Assembly (NCBI RefSeq): GCF_032250955.1
Contig: NZ_JAVVES010000027.1
Span: 1 to 32,841 of the forward strand
Origin: Sulfuriflexus sp032250955
GTDB taxonomy: Bacteria > Pseudomonadota > Gammaproteobacteria > AKS1
Reading direction: 5' to 3'
Length of the DNA stretch: 32,841 bases
Shown here: positions 25,651 to 32,841 of the stretch, one piece after another
Numbering within the stretch: the first letter of the stretch is position 1
Layout of the letters: every line of letters begins with the position of its first letter
Program-made: the position numbers and the translations under genes
The notes under the pieces: generated by a model
Told to the model about the DNA's origin: nothing
Database searches by the model: none
Seen by the model: only the letters and a program-made list of their open reading frames with translations

Positions 25651-25684
25651 AATAATTTCCTCTCTGAATTCCTGTTTGCCTTAG

Positions 25685-26149
25685 TTAGCCGCCGCAGCCG
25701 CCGATGGTCACCTTGACGTCTTTGCTGGCGCTGTAGACCTTGCCACCGGCCTTGACGACAGCGATGACCTGCGAGGTCTTGCCCATCTTGATGCGGGTGG
25801 AGACAAAGCCTTCTGCACTGCTGCCGAGATCAAAGCTGGCACACAGCGGTGAGGCGTTGGCAGCGGCCAGAATCGAGATGCTCTCGATACCTGGATGACC
25901 GGCGGTGACGCTGACCGGTACGACGGCACCGTTTTCGGCGATGTCCGGGGCCTTGATCTTGATATCCGTGCTGGCCGCGGCGGCGGTGGTGCCGAACAGG
26001 GTGCTCATGGCGCTATCCACGCCCTTGGCTTCAAAGGCGGCCTTTGGCCAGGCGGCCAGGACGCTTTGCGGGGTGAGCAGGCCTGCGCCCACTGCTACAG
26101 CAACGGCGCTACCGGCCATGCTGCCTTTGAGGAATGTTCTACGTTCCAT
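25685..26149 (-). CDS. soxY: Thiosulfate carrier subunit SoxY
   Basis: 154 aa. Tat signal (MERRTFLKGSMAGSAVAVAV, cleavage after SVLA near residue 32) and the C-terminal swinging arm GGCGG, whose Cys152 carries the sulfur intermediates. AGGTGAAA precedes the start. Lies between soxX and soxZ. Confidence 0.97.
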   Translation of the reverse strand: MERRTFLKGSMAGSAVAVAVGAGLLTPQSVLAAWPKAAFEAKGVDSAMSTLFGTTAAAASTDIKIKAPDIAENGAVVPVSVTAGHPGIESISILAAANASPLCASFDLGSSAEGFVSTRIKMGKTSQVIAVVKAGGKVYSASKDVKVTIGGCGG

Positions 26150-26196
26150 AGTGTTTCACCTTTCTATTCTGTAATCGTTGCTATGAAAGACGGGGC

Positions 26197-26568
26197 TTAA
26201 AGTGTGTAAAGCCAATCAATGACGTTTTCGATTTCTTTCTCGGAAAGAACGCCATGCTTACCGAAAGGAATCATCAGTGTGTCCGGGTTGTTTGACTCCG
26301 GGTCACTCACTTGCTGACGCAACTTGTTGCGATCCGGGAAACGCGCCTTCATAGCAACCAGTGGTGGCCCAATGTTACCGGCCATTGCGGCGCCTTCATA
26401 AGCATGACAGGCGAAGCAGTTACCTTTTTTGCGGTTTTCAGCAACCTTCTTGCCAGCTTCGGCAGAGGTCATTTCTTTTGCGCTTACAGCTTGTGGTGCA
26501 AGCGTGAAGCTTCCCATCAGTACAGCAATTGCACTGGCAGTAGCTATTTTCTTTGCGACATTCCGCAT
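26197..26568 (-). CDS. soxX: Sox c-type cytochrome SoxX
   Basis: 123 aa, short mono-haem SoxX. Signal peptide residues 1-30 (ends AVSA); haem motif C51-F-A-C54-H55; a Met in NPDTLMIPFGKHG is the likely distal ligand; the C-terminus is EIENVIDWLYTL. It takes up electrons during SoxXA catalysis. Strong AGGAGGAG ribosome site. First gene of the soxXYZA unit. Confidence 0.96.
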   Translation of the reverse strand: MRNVAKKIATASAIAVLMGSFTLAPQAVSAKEMTSAEAGKKVAENRKKGNCFACHAYEGAAMAGNIGPPLVAMKARFPDRNKLRQQVSDPESNNPDTLMIPFGKHGVLSEKEIENVIDWLYTL

Positions 26569-26599
26569 CGCTCTCCTCCTAAGGTCTTTCTGTTTAGAG

Positions 26600-26723
26600 T
26601 ATGGTTTACGTAAGTTTAGGAATACTTCAGCTTCTCTTTGCTAACTTATAATCGTTATTTATAGAGAAAACCCGAGCCTTACGCGGTGTAAGTTGTGTAT
26701 TTCCATGCCCAACGTAAGCCATA
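26600..26723 (-). promoter_or_regulatory. soxX upstream region with three GTAAG motifs
   Basis: The sequence (A/T)CGTAAG or close variants occurs at 26610, 26688 and 26714; the first lies in the palindrome TTACGTAA and the second is the right arm of CTTAC-GCGGT-GTAAG. Possible operator sites; no clean -35/-10 pair was found. Confidence 0.25.
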
Positions 26724-26812
26724 GCATACCGAAGTGACGGGCAATCGCAAGTGCTATCTATGAGTAGATGTATATCAGAAAATTCTAATTAACTGCATTA
26801 GCATGGTGGTCG

Positions 26813-28249
26813 CTAATTGGCATTTTCTTCACGTTCGAGCAGGCGGAGTTGATCGCGGCGGGCCTGTACTTTCGAGAGTTCAAAGAAATTATCTGTCTTC
26901 AGGCCCAGGGCAATATCAAGCTGGCGGATGGCCGCTCGGGTCTCGCCATTGAGGTAGAGATGTTCAGCAAGTGACTGGTGTGCCTCGACGGGATATCCGG
27001 CTTCACCCTCGGCCACGGCCAAGAGCTGGTAGAGCGAGGCATCCGGTGTGCGCTCCCGGACATATTGGTGCAGCAATTGACGCGCCTCGGCAGCACGGCC
27101 GAGCCGCAACAGGGCACGGGCATAGCTTACCGTCAGGCTGTGGTCCCGGGGATATACCTTCAGTGCCTGTTGAAAGGCCTGCAGGCCAGCCTGGTTTTTG
27201 CCAGCCTCGATCATGAGCCGGGCGCGGGCGAGGAGAAAATTTGCCTGCTCCGGGTGTTGTTTGAGGAGTTTATCGAGCTCGGCCTCGGCCTGCTCCAGGC
27301 GACCGGCCTTGCTGAGAGCCAGGGCGTAGCCATAGCGGGTGGCGATTTCATTATTATATTGCCCGGTAGCAAGAAGCTTTTCGTAATAGGCCACGTTATG
27401 TGGCTGTCCGGTCGCCGGACGGAGTTTTTCGCGGATGAGGTGATATTCGAGACTGTCAGTATATTGCCGGTAAGGATAGCTCTCGGCGCGGGAACGGGCA
27501 TTGGCGATGCGTGATACGGTGACCGGATGGGTACTAAGAAATTCCGGTGGCTGGCTATAATAGCGTGAGGCCTGTTGCAGGCGTTCAAAAAATACAGTCA
27601 TTGCCCGGGGATCGAAATCCGCCTCGGCCAGGGTCCGGATGCCTATATGGTCGGCCTCGTTTTCATTGGAGCGGGTAAAGTCAAGCTGGGCCTGCATGGC
27701 GGCGGCCTGCGAGGCGGAAAGGGTTGCCCGACCCATTTCGCTGTTTTGGGAACCTATAATGATGGCGGCAATGATGCCGGCCAGGGTTGGCAGGTTGAGA
27801 TTACTTTGTGCCTCAAAGGCCCGGGCGATGTGGCGCTGGGTGATGTGGGCAATTTCATGGGCAAAGACCGAGGCCAGTTCACTCTCGGACTCACTGGCCG
27901 TGATAAGCCCGGCGTTCATGCCAATAAAACCACCGGGAGCGGCGAAGGCATTGATCCGTGAGTCATCAACGACAAAAAAAGTGAAATCCCGGGTGGGATT
28001 GTCACTGGTTGCCACGAGCCGGTTGCCCAGGTTACGGACGTATTCGCTGATCTCGGGGTCCTCGATCAACTGGTAATTGAGCCGGATGCGTCGCAAAAAC
28101 TCAGTGCCGATGCGCTGTTCCTGCTCGGGAGAAAGTATCGCCCCGGCACTGTCACCCATGTCAGGCAAGCGAATATTTTCAGCCTGCAACAAGGCCGGCA
28201 GGCATGCCAGCAGTAGATATAGCGATTTATATATAAGGCGTAAGTTCAT
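26813..28249 (-). CDS. bepA: M48 family metalloprotease with TPR repeats, BepA-like
   Basis: 478 aa. Signal peptide (residues 1-23, ending LLQA), zinc-protease domain with H131-E-I-A-H135 and a downstream NENEADHIG supplying the third ligand, then a C-terminal TPR region (about residues 300-470, e.g. YGYALALSKAGRLEQAEAEL and LLARARLMIEAGKNQAGLQA). BepA acts in the periplasm on outer-membrane protein assembly (BamA, LptD). It lies between the sox cluster and tusA, divergent from tusA. The family name is secure; BepA role by analogy. Confidence 0.93.
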   Translation of the reverse strand: MNLRLIYKSLYLLLACLPALLQAENIRLPDMGDSAGAILSPEQEQRIGTEFLRRIRLNYQLIEDPEISEYVRNLGNRLVATSDNPTRDFTFFVVDDSRINAFAAPGGFIGMNAGLITASESESELASVFAHEIAHITQRHIARAFEAQSNLNLPTLAGIIAAIIIGSQNSEMGRATLSASQAAAMQAQLDFTRSNENEADHIGIRTLAEADFDPRAMTVFFERLQQASRYYSQPPEFLSTHPVTVSRIANARSRAESYPYRQYTDSLEYHLIREKLRPATGQPHNVAYYEKLLATGQYNNEIATRYGYALALSKAGRLEQAEAELDKLLKQHPEQANFLLARARLMIEAGKNQAGLQAFQQALKVYPRDHSLTVSYARALLRLGRAAEARQLLHQYVRERTPDASLYQLLAVAEGEAGYPVEAHQSLAEHLYLNGETRAAIRQLDIALGLKTDNFFELSKVQARRDQLRLLEREENAN

Positions 28250-28353
28250 GAATCACGTGGGAATTATGAGGTTGGCTTGATATAAGACAACAATAAGGGC
28301 TTTGCAGTTCAGATGCCAGTAAATATATACTCCGGGTTCGCTATTGGTGGATC

Positions 28354-28368
28354 TGGCACGAACTGTGC
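28354..28368 (+). promoter_or_regulatory. Candidate sigma-54 promoter upstream of tusA
   Basis: TGGCACG-AACT-GTGC matches the -24/-12 consensus (TGGCACG-N4-TTGC) in all but one position, with the right GG-N10-GC spacing; start point would be about 105 bases before tusA. Confidence 0.4.
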
Positions 28369-28372
28369 GGGC

Positions 28373-28401
28373 TTGCCTTTATTATAAACTTATCATATAA
28401 G
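28373..28401 (+). promoter_or_regulatory. Alternative sigma-70 promoter for tusA
   Basis: TTGCCT and TATAAG with a 17-base spacer, just downstream of the sigma-54-like site. Confidence 0.4.
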
Positions 28402-28484
28402 TGTACCCTTTAATTCTAATATCCCTGTCCGGGACCTGCCAGCGCAGGCACCTGACGATAAAAATCTTGTAAGGAGATTGAAAA

Positions 28485-28715
28485 ATGGCTGATTTTGATC
28501 AAGAACTCGACGCATCCGGTCTGAACTGTCCGCTGCCAATTCTGCGTGCGAAGAAAACCCTCGCCGGCATGTCGACAGACCAGGTGCTTCGCATCGTTGC
28601 AACTGACCCGGGTTCAGTAAAGGATTTCGAGGCTTTTGCCAAGCAGACAGGTAATGAGCTCCTGGACTCTGGTGAAGAAGGCGGCAAATTCGTTTTCCGT
28701 ATCAAGAAGGCCTAG
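28485..28715 (+). CDS. tusA: Sulfur carrier protein TusA
   Basis: 76 aa, normal size. The active-site motif is C15-PLP (ASGLNCPLPILRAKKTL). TusA carries a persulfide on this cysteine; in sulfur oxidisers it passes sulfur to the Dsr or sHdr oxidation pathways, elsewhere to tRNA thiolation. AAGGAG stands eight bases before the start. The partnership with dsrE2 74 bases downstream points to the oxidative role. Confidence 0.95.
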   Translation: MADFDQELDASGLNCPLPILRAKKTLAGMSTDQVLRIVATDPGSVKDFEAFAKQTGNELLDSGEEGGKFVFRIKKA

Positions 28716-28789
28716 TTGGGCATTATTGTTGGGCCCAGACGCGACGAGCCTGACTTCCAAGTAACATAAAGCTCACAAGGAGAGTCATT

Positions 28790-29269
28790 ATGTCGGAAAA
28801 GAAACTCGCAATTATCGCGACCAAAGGCACACTGGATTGGGCCTACCCACCGTTTATTCTTGCCTCAACAGCGGCCGCGCTGGGTTATGAGACACAGATA
28901 TTTTTCACCTTTTACGGTCTGCAGTTGATGCGTAAGGATCTGAACCTGAAGGTCAGCCCGCTGGGCAACCCGGGTATGCCCATGCCGATGGGCATGGACA
29001 AGTGGTTCCCGGTACTGGGTACCGCGCTTCCAGGTATGGAAGCGGTCATGACCAGCATGATGAAGGCGAAGATGAAATCCAAGGGCGTGGCAAGTGTGGA
29101 AGAGTTGCGCGAACTGTGTATTGAAGCAGATGTGAAGATGATTGGTTGCCAGATGACAGTCGACCTGTTCGATTTCACGCATGACAACTTTATTGACGGC
29201 CTGGAATATGGTGGTGCCGCGACCTTCTTCGAGTTCGCCGGTGAGTCTGATATCTGTTTGTATATCTAA
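28790..29269 (+). CDS. DsrE2-type sulfur-transfer protein
   Basis: 159 aa, DsrE/DsrF/DrsH-like family. Typical are the start KKLAIIATKGTLDWAYPPFI, the Met-rich NPGMPMPMGMD loop, and Cys120 in MIGCQMTVDLF, the probable sulfur-bearing residue; Cys110 is nearby. DsrE2 proteins are encoded beside tusA and rhodanese in sulfur oxidisers, where they are thought to hand persulfide sulfur along; no rhodanese gene is present here. AAGGAGAG precedes the start. It lacks clear membrane spans, though a hydrophobic stretch (residues 18-42) resembles that in membrane-associated relatives. Confidence 0.9.
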   Translation: MSEKKLAIIATKGTLDWAYPPFILASTAAALGYETQIFFTFYGLQLMRKDLNLKVSPLGNPGMPMPMGMDKWFPVLGTALPGMEAVMTSMMKAKMKSKGVASVEELRELCIEADVKMIGCQMTVDLFDFTHDNFIDGLEYGGAATFFEFAGESDICLYI

Positions 29270-29297
29270 ATCAGGATAGGATTTCCGATTTTGATAT

Positions 29298-29329
29298 AAA
29301 AGAAGCCCGGCATCGCCGGGCTTCTTTTT
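29298..29329 (+). terminator. Terminator of tusA-dsrE2
   Basis: AGAAGCCCGGC and GCCGGGCTTCT stem followed by a T-tract. Confidence 0.92.
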
Positions 29330-29419
29330 GCCTCGAACCATCGGAGATGGTTGAGGTTGCCCTGACGCTGGAAGCGTAGGGTACTCACAATGGAGCCGAT
29401 AGGATCCTGTGAGCCAGGA
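29330..29419. repeat. Dispersed copy of the hairpin mosaic
   Basis: GAACCATCGGAGATGGTT matches 21953-21970, and 29356-29417 matches 22145-22206 with six differences. It begins directly at the end of the dsrE2 terminator T-tract, as the first copy does after the tRNA-Lys terminator. Heptamer-like ATCAATC and AATCATC units follow at 29421-29443. Confidence 0.85.
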
Positions 29420-29446
29420 AATCATCAATCATAAATCATCAATTCC

Positions 29447-30829
29447 CTAAAACGCCCAACGTGCCTGGGCACTGATGATATCCACATCGAGTCTCCATTC
29501 ACCGATAAGGGCACCGCGCAAGAGGTCTTCACCGGCAGCAGTTTTATTGACCTTCGCATCCTTGATGAACAAGTGTGCATAACCAACATCAATGGTCAGT
29601 TTGTCAGATGATTGATAACTGAACCCGAGCGATACCCAGGTACGGTCATTGTCCGGAATACGCGGGGTACGGGCCGCGGCATCGGGTATCGGGCTTTCAT
29701 CGAGGGCGATACCTGCGCGCCAGGTCCAGCGATTGTCGGGGCGGTAACTCACGCCCAGTGAATAGCGGTTGCTGTCTCGCCAGTTGGTGGTAACGACCGA
29801 ATCAGCTGCCACGGAATCAAACTCGATACGCAGTTCATCCAGCAGGCTCCAGTTGGTCCAGGTGATGTCGCCGTTCACTGACCATTTGCCGTCTATGGCA
29901 TGACTGAAACCGATGGACAGCGAGTCCGGCAGGGTGATCTTTGCCGTTGCGTCGGTATCGACCAGGCCCTGGGCGGCAGCAATTGCCGCGGCATTAGCGG
30001 GTGTTTGGAATTCGGCCTCGCCTTCGAGCCGGTGTTTCACACGCGAGCGGTAAGCCGCGCCAAGGCGTGTTTGCGGTGTAGCCTGCCACATGAAACCCAG
30101 GTTATAGCCCCAGCTCCAGTCATCACCCGTCACCTCGGCCTCACCGTCATTCGCCTGCGGTGCCAGGTTCAACGCAGCACAGGTGCCGCCCGGCAAGGTC
30201 ATGGTGACATTCTCGCCGAGGAAGCAGATGCCACCAAAATCCACGGCATTGGTTAGCCGCGCCTCGATATACTGCGCATTAACACCAAAGCCGATACTCA
30301 GGGTATCGCTGGGCCTGAATGCCAGTGACGGGTTGAGGTTAACGGTCTTTAATTCCGAGGCAAGCGCATGGTAGCGGCCCACCCAGCCATTGTCGTAGTC
30401 CGTGGCCAGACCGAAGGGGGCATTCATGCCGAAGCCGAATGTCCATTGTTGATTGAGGGGGCGACTATAGTAAAAATTGGGTACGACAGCCGTTACCCCG
30501 GCATTACCGCCATTTTCATTATTCACATCGAGTGGCGCGGTGGTGAAATGGGTGGAAGCCTGATCAGTGAAGCGGGCGCTGGGAATAATGATATGCGCGG
30601 CAACATTGGCCTGCGAACCCTCCAGGTAAGCCAGGCCGGCCGGGTTGAAAAAGACCGTTGAGGCGTCTTCCGCATTGGCAGGGCTGCCGGCAAAGGCATT
30701 ACCCAGTCCCCTGACGCTGTGCTCGATAATGGCAAAGCCCGCTGCATGGGCATTTTTCGTTGCCACGCCCAGACCGAGTATTAAGATAGCAAAAGCGGCT
30801 TTTAATGTTTCCTGGTTGGATAGCGACAT
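29447..30829 (-). CDS. FadL/OMPP1-type outer-membrane transport protein
   Basis: 460 aa. Signal peptide (residues 1-29, ends AHA), then the family N-terminus AGFAIIEHSVRGLGNAFAGS with the NPAGLAYLEG motif of the hatch, and an amphipathic beta-strand pattern ending in the aromatic terminus ISAQARWAF. FadL-family barrels take up hydrophobic molecules such as long-chain fatty acids or aromatics; the substrate here is not evident. AGAGGA lies upstream of the start. Divergent from a second member of the family. Confidence 0.9.
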   Translation of the reverse strand: MSLSNQETLKAAFAILILGLGVATKNAHAAGFAIIEHSVRGLGNAFAGSPANAEDASTVFFNPAGLAYLEGSQANVAAHIIIPSARFTDQASTHFTTAPLDVNNENGGNAGVTAVVPNFYYSRPLNQQWTFGFGMNAPFGLATDYDNGWVGRYHALASELKTVNLNPSLAFRPSDTLSIGFGVNAQYIEARLTNAVDFGGICFLGENVTMTLPGGTCAALNLAPQANDGEAEVTGDDWSWGYNLGFMWQATPQTRLGAAYRSRVKHRLEGEAEFQTPANAAAIAAAQGLVDTDATAKITLPDSLSIGFSHAIDGKWSVNGDITWTNWSLLDELRIEFDSVAADSVVTTNWRDSNRYSLGVSYRPDNRWTWRAGIALDESPIPDAAARTPRIPDNDRTWVSLGFSYQSSDKLTIDVGYAHLFIKDAKVNKTAAGEDLLRGALIGEWRLDVDIISAQARWAF

Positions 30830-31193
30830 GTTGAATCCTCTGGCGGGATATGCTTTTAATTTTTAAAGGGTTATTTTCCTGAATAATGTCGGCACGCGCG
30901 GTAATTGTAAAGTGAATGCCCCAGGCTTGAATATTAGAATACGTTAATATAAATATTAGTATGTACTAATAATCATAATAAAATCAGCATCTAAGAAGAA
31001 ATATTTACGTAAAAGGCTTGACTTGATGCGTGCAGAGAAAGACACTGTTGCCATTACGCACAGGGGTGTAGGTTATACGCAACATGGGCAGTCTCAGATT
31101 GCATATGTCCCGGCACAGAAGCGGCCTGTGTACTAATAAAATCTAAACAAATTTTGAACCAGGTGTTGTCTTTAATTTGGGAGGAGACACTCA
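30830..31193. promoter_or_regulatory. Shared upstream region of two divergent FadL-type genes
   Basis: 364 bases, AT-rich in the middle. It contains the perfect palindrome ATTAGTA-TG-TACTAAT (30955-30970), whose right half GTACTAATAA recurs at 31130-31139, and a TTGACT at 31018 without a good -10 partner. A repressor-type operator serving both genes is possible. Confidence 0.35.
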
Positions 31194-32564
31194 ATGAAAT
31201 CCAGCAAGCATTTGCTCGCCGCTGCCGTCGCAGCTACTTTCATGGTGCCGATGTCGGCATCCGCTACTAATGGCTACTTTGGTATTGGCTACGGCGCCAA
31301 GGCCCGCGGTGTGGCCGGCGCCACCACCGCTATGCCACAAGACTCCATGGCTGCTGCCGTGAACCCCGCCGGTATGGCGCATGTGGGTGAGCGTGCCGAC
31401 CTTAATGTTGAGGTGTTTTCACCGGTTCGTGAGGCACAGAGTGCCTTTGCTAAGAATAACCCTAACCCGGCATTGGCGACGGGGACGAACTTGAATTCAG
31501 ATAGCGGAATGAATGGCTTTATCATTCCTTCCGGTGGCTATGTCCGCAATATTGATGACCAGCTGACTGCCGGTATCACTATTTATGCTAATGGTGGTAT
31601 GAACACGTTTTACGATGATGACACAGTTATAGGTAAAAATTTATTTGGTTCGAATGGTAAGTTGGGCGTTGATCTGGCGCAGCTGGTTTTTGCCCCTACC
31701 ATTGCTTACAAGATTAACGAAAGTCATACGGTGGGTGCTTCCCTGTTGGTCGGTTACCAGCGCTTTAAGGCTTATGGTCTGCAGAATTTCTGTGGTTTGA
31801 AAGGTGATGGTACATGTAATCCTAATACAGGTGCCGGTGTTGGCTCGAAAGCCGCAAACGCAGGCTTGACCAACCAGGGATATGATGATGCCTGGGGCTA
31901 TGGTCTGCGCGTCGGTTGGCAGGGCAAGATGAGTGACAATGTCACCTTGGGTGCCGCTTACTCATCCAAGATCTACATGGGCGAGTTTGATAAATACGAT
32001 AAGCTCTTTGCCGAACAGGGTGATTTTGATATCCCGGCTAACTGGTCTATCGGTATCGCTGCCAAGGTAACACCAAAGACAACGGTGTCATTCGATATCC
32101 AACAAATCGATTACAGTGATGTGAACTCCATTGCAAACCATGGTCCAACGACTTCCGGCGCTAATGTATTTGCCGAAGGTCAGGGGTTCCTGGGCACAAA
32201 TAATGGACTTGGATTTGGTTGGGATGATATGACCATTTTCAAGCTCGGCATGGTCTATGAGCATGATGCGCACTTTACTTACCGTCTGGGTGTGAGCCAC
32301 ACCGAACAGCCGATTGGTAATGATGAGATTACCTTTAATATTCTGGCACCAGCGGTTATTGAGGACCACATTACGGCTGGTTTCACTTACCGCCCAACGG
32401 GTAAGGATGATAACGAGATAAACGTTGCCTTTATGCATGCTCTCAACAATGAAGAGCGTGGTGATTTCCCGCAGGCCTTCGGTGGTAGTGGTCCAGGTAC
32501 GGGTGAATCTCGAATTGAGATGTACCAGAACGCCGTGGAAATTGGTTATTCCTGGAAGTTCTAA
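31194..32564 (+). CDS. Second FadL/OMPP1-type outer-membrane protein
   Basis: 456 aa. Signal peptide (residues 1-24, ends ASA), mature start TNGYFGIGYGAKARGVAGAT with the hatch motif AAAVNPAGMAHVG, and a long series of beta strands ending in VEIGYSWKF, whose final aromatic residue suits BAM-dependent insertion. Clearly diverged from its neighbour, so it is not a recent duplicate. GGGAGGAG precedes the start. Substrate unknown; hydrophobic compounds expected from the family. Ended by a strong terminator. Confidence 0.9.
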   Translation: MKSSKHLLAAAVAATFMVPMSASATNGYFGIGYGAKARGVAGATTAMPQDSMAAAVNPAGMAHVGERADLNVEVFSPVREAQSAFAKNNPNPALATGTNLNSDSGMNGFIIPSGGYVRNIDDQLTAGITIYANGGMNTFYDDDTVIGKNLFGSNGKLGVDLAQLVFAPTIAYKINESHTVGASLLVGYQRFKAYGLQNFCGLKGDGTCNPNTGAGVGSKAANAGLTNQGYDDAWGYGLRVGWQGKMSDNVTLGAAYSSKIYMGEFDKYDKLFAEQGDFDIPANWSIGIAAKVTPKTTVSFDIQQIDYSDVNSIANHGPTTSGANVFAEGQGFLGTNNGLGFGWDDMTIFKLGMVYEHDAHFTYRLGVSHTEQPIGNDEITFNILAPAVIEDHITAGFTYRPTGKDDNEINVAFMHALNNEERGDFPQAFGGSGPGTGESRIEMYQNAVEIGYSWKF

Positions 32565-32585
32565 GACAAGCTTTATCGTTGTATA

Positions 32586-32613
32586 AAAAGGGGCCCGAGA
32601 GGGCCCTTTTTTT
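32586..32613 (+). terminator. Terminator of the second FadL-type gene
   Basis: GGGCCC-GAGA-GGGCCC stem, A-run before and seven T after it. Confidence 0.9.
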
Positions 32614-32633
32614 ATGCCCCATCAACCCCGTAG

Positions 32634-32795
32634 GTCGGATATACTGTATGCTCACATACATAATCCGACGTGCCTATGCTAAATTCGGTGATGGAATTAT
32701 TTCAGGGGCTCCGCAGGTTAGACCCCTACGGTGAATTTACTTCATTCCTGCTATTAACTTTCGCGTCGGATTACGCGCCTTCGCGCTAATCCGAC
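32634..32795. repeat. Pair of palindromic GTCGGAT repeats
   Basis: 32634-32669 folds as GTCGGAT...ATCCGAC around an inner GTATG-CTCA-CATAC stem; 32765-32795 folds as GTCGGATTA...TAATCCGAC around CGCG-CCTT-CGCG. The shared outer arms mark one intergenic repeat family, similar to palindromic repeats of many proteobacteria. Nothing coding is seen to the window end. Confidence 0.75.
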
Positions 32796-32841
32796 CTTGT
32801 ATCTCTCTCGATAGGCTGTTTAGCTATCAGCGTATCAGGGT

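Overview
The window reads as a chromosomal segment of a sulfur-oxidising gammaproteobacterium. Evidence: gene order aspS / nudB-yebC-ruvCAB / ybgC-tolQRAB-pal-cpoB / queE-queC / tRNA-Lys is the backbone known from Pseudomonas-like gammaproteobacteria; a minus-strand soxXYZA+soxB set without soxCD; and tusA, dsrE2 and a YeeE/YedE transporter. Lineage below class level is inference.

Layout. 1-3203: end of a dispersed repeat, an unknown 88-aa gene, fmdB, a DUF502 membrane protein and aspS (terminator at 3270). 3436-8316: an inserted signalling pair, a CheB-CheR-PAS fusion with a histone-H1-like tail and a soluble PAS histidine kinase with receiver. 8693-8896: a cold-shock protein. 8999-9887: a repeat island of five full 97-bp inverted-repeat elements and one partial. 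9888-18590: nudB, yebC, ruvC, ruvA, ruvB, ybgC, tolQ, tolR, tolA, tolB, pal, cpoB, mostly tightly packed. 18626-20367: queE and queC, separated by a heptamer array and a MITE-like 240-bp element. 20513-21909: YeeE/YedE transporter and tRNA-Lys(UUU).

21950-22380 has no gene but holds a mosaic of hairpins whose stem sequences differ between copies while staying complementary; a related copy follows the dsrE2 terminator at 29330. 22439-26568 (minus): soxB, soxA, soxZ, soxY, soxX. 26813-28249 (minus): bepA. 28485-29269 (plus): tusA-dsrE2. 29447-32564: a divergent pair of FadL/OMPP1-type outer-membrane proteins. The right end carries a pair of palindromic repeats.

How it fits together: SoxXA loads thiosulfate on SoxYZ and SoxB hydrolyses off sulfate; lack of soxCD suggests that sulfane sulfur goes to another route, in which TusA and DsrE2 are cytoplasmic sulfur carriers. 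The Tol-Pal/YbgC/CpoB set maintains the envelope, RuvABC resolves recombination junctions, and QueE/QueC make the 7-deazaguanine precursor. The least explained sequence is the hairpin mosaic, the 97-bp element array and the H1-tailed chemoreceptor-modifying fusion protein.
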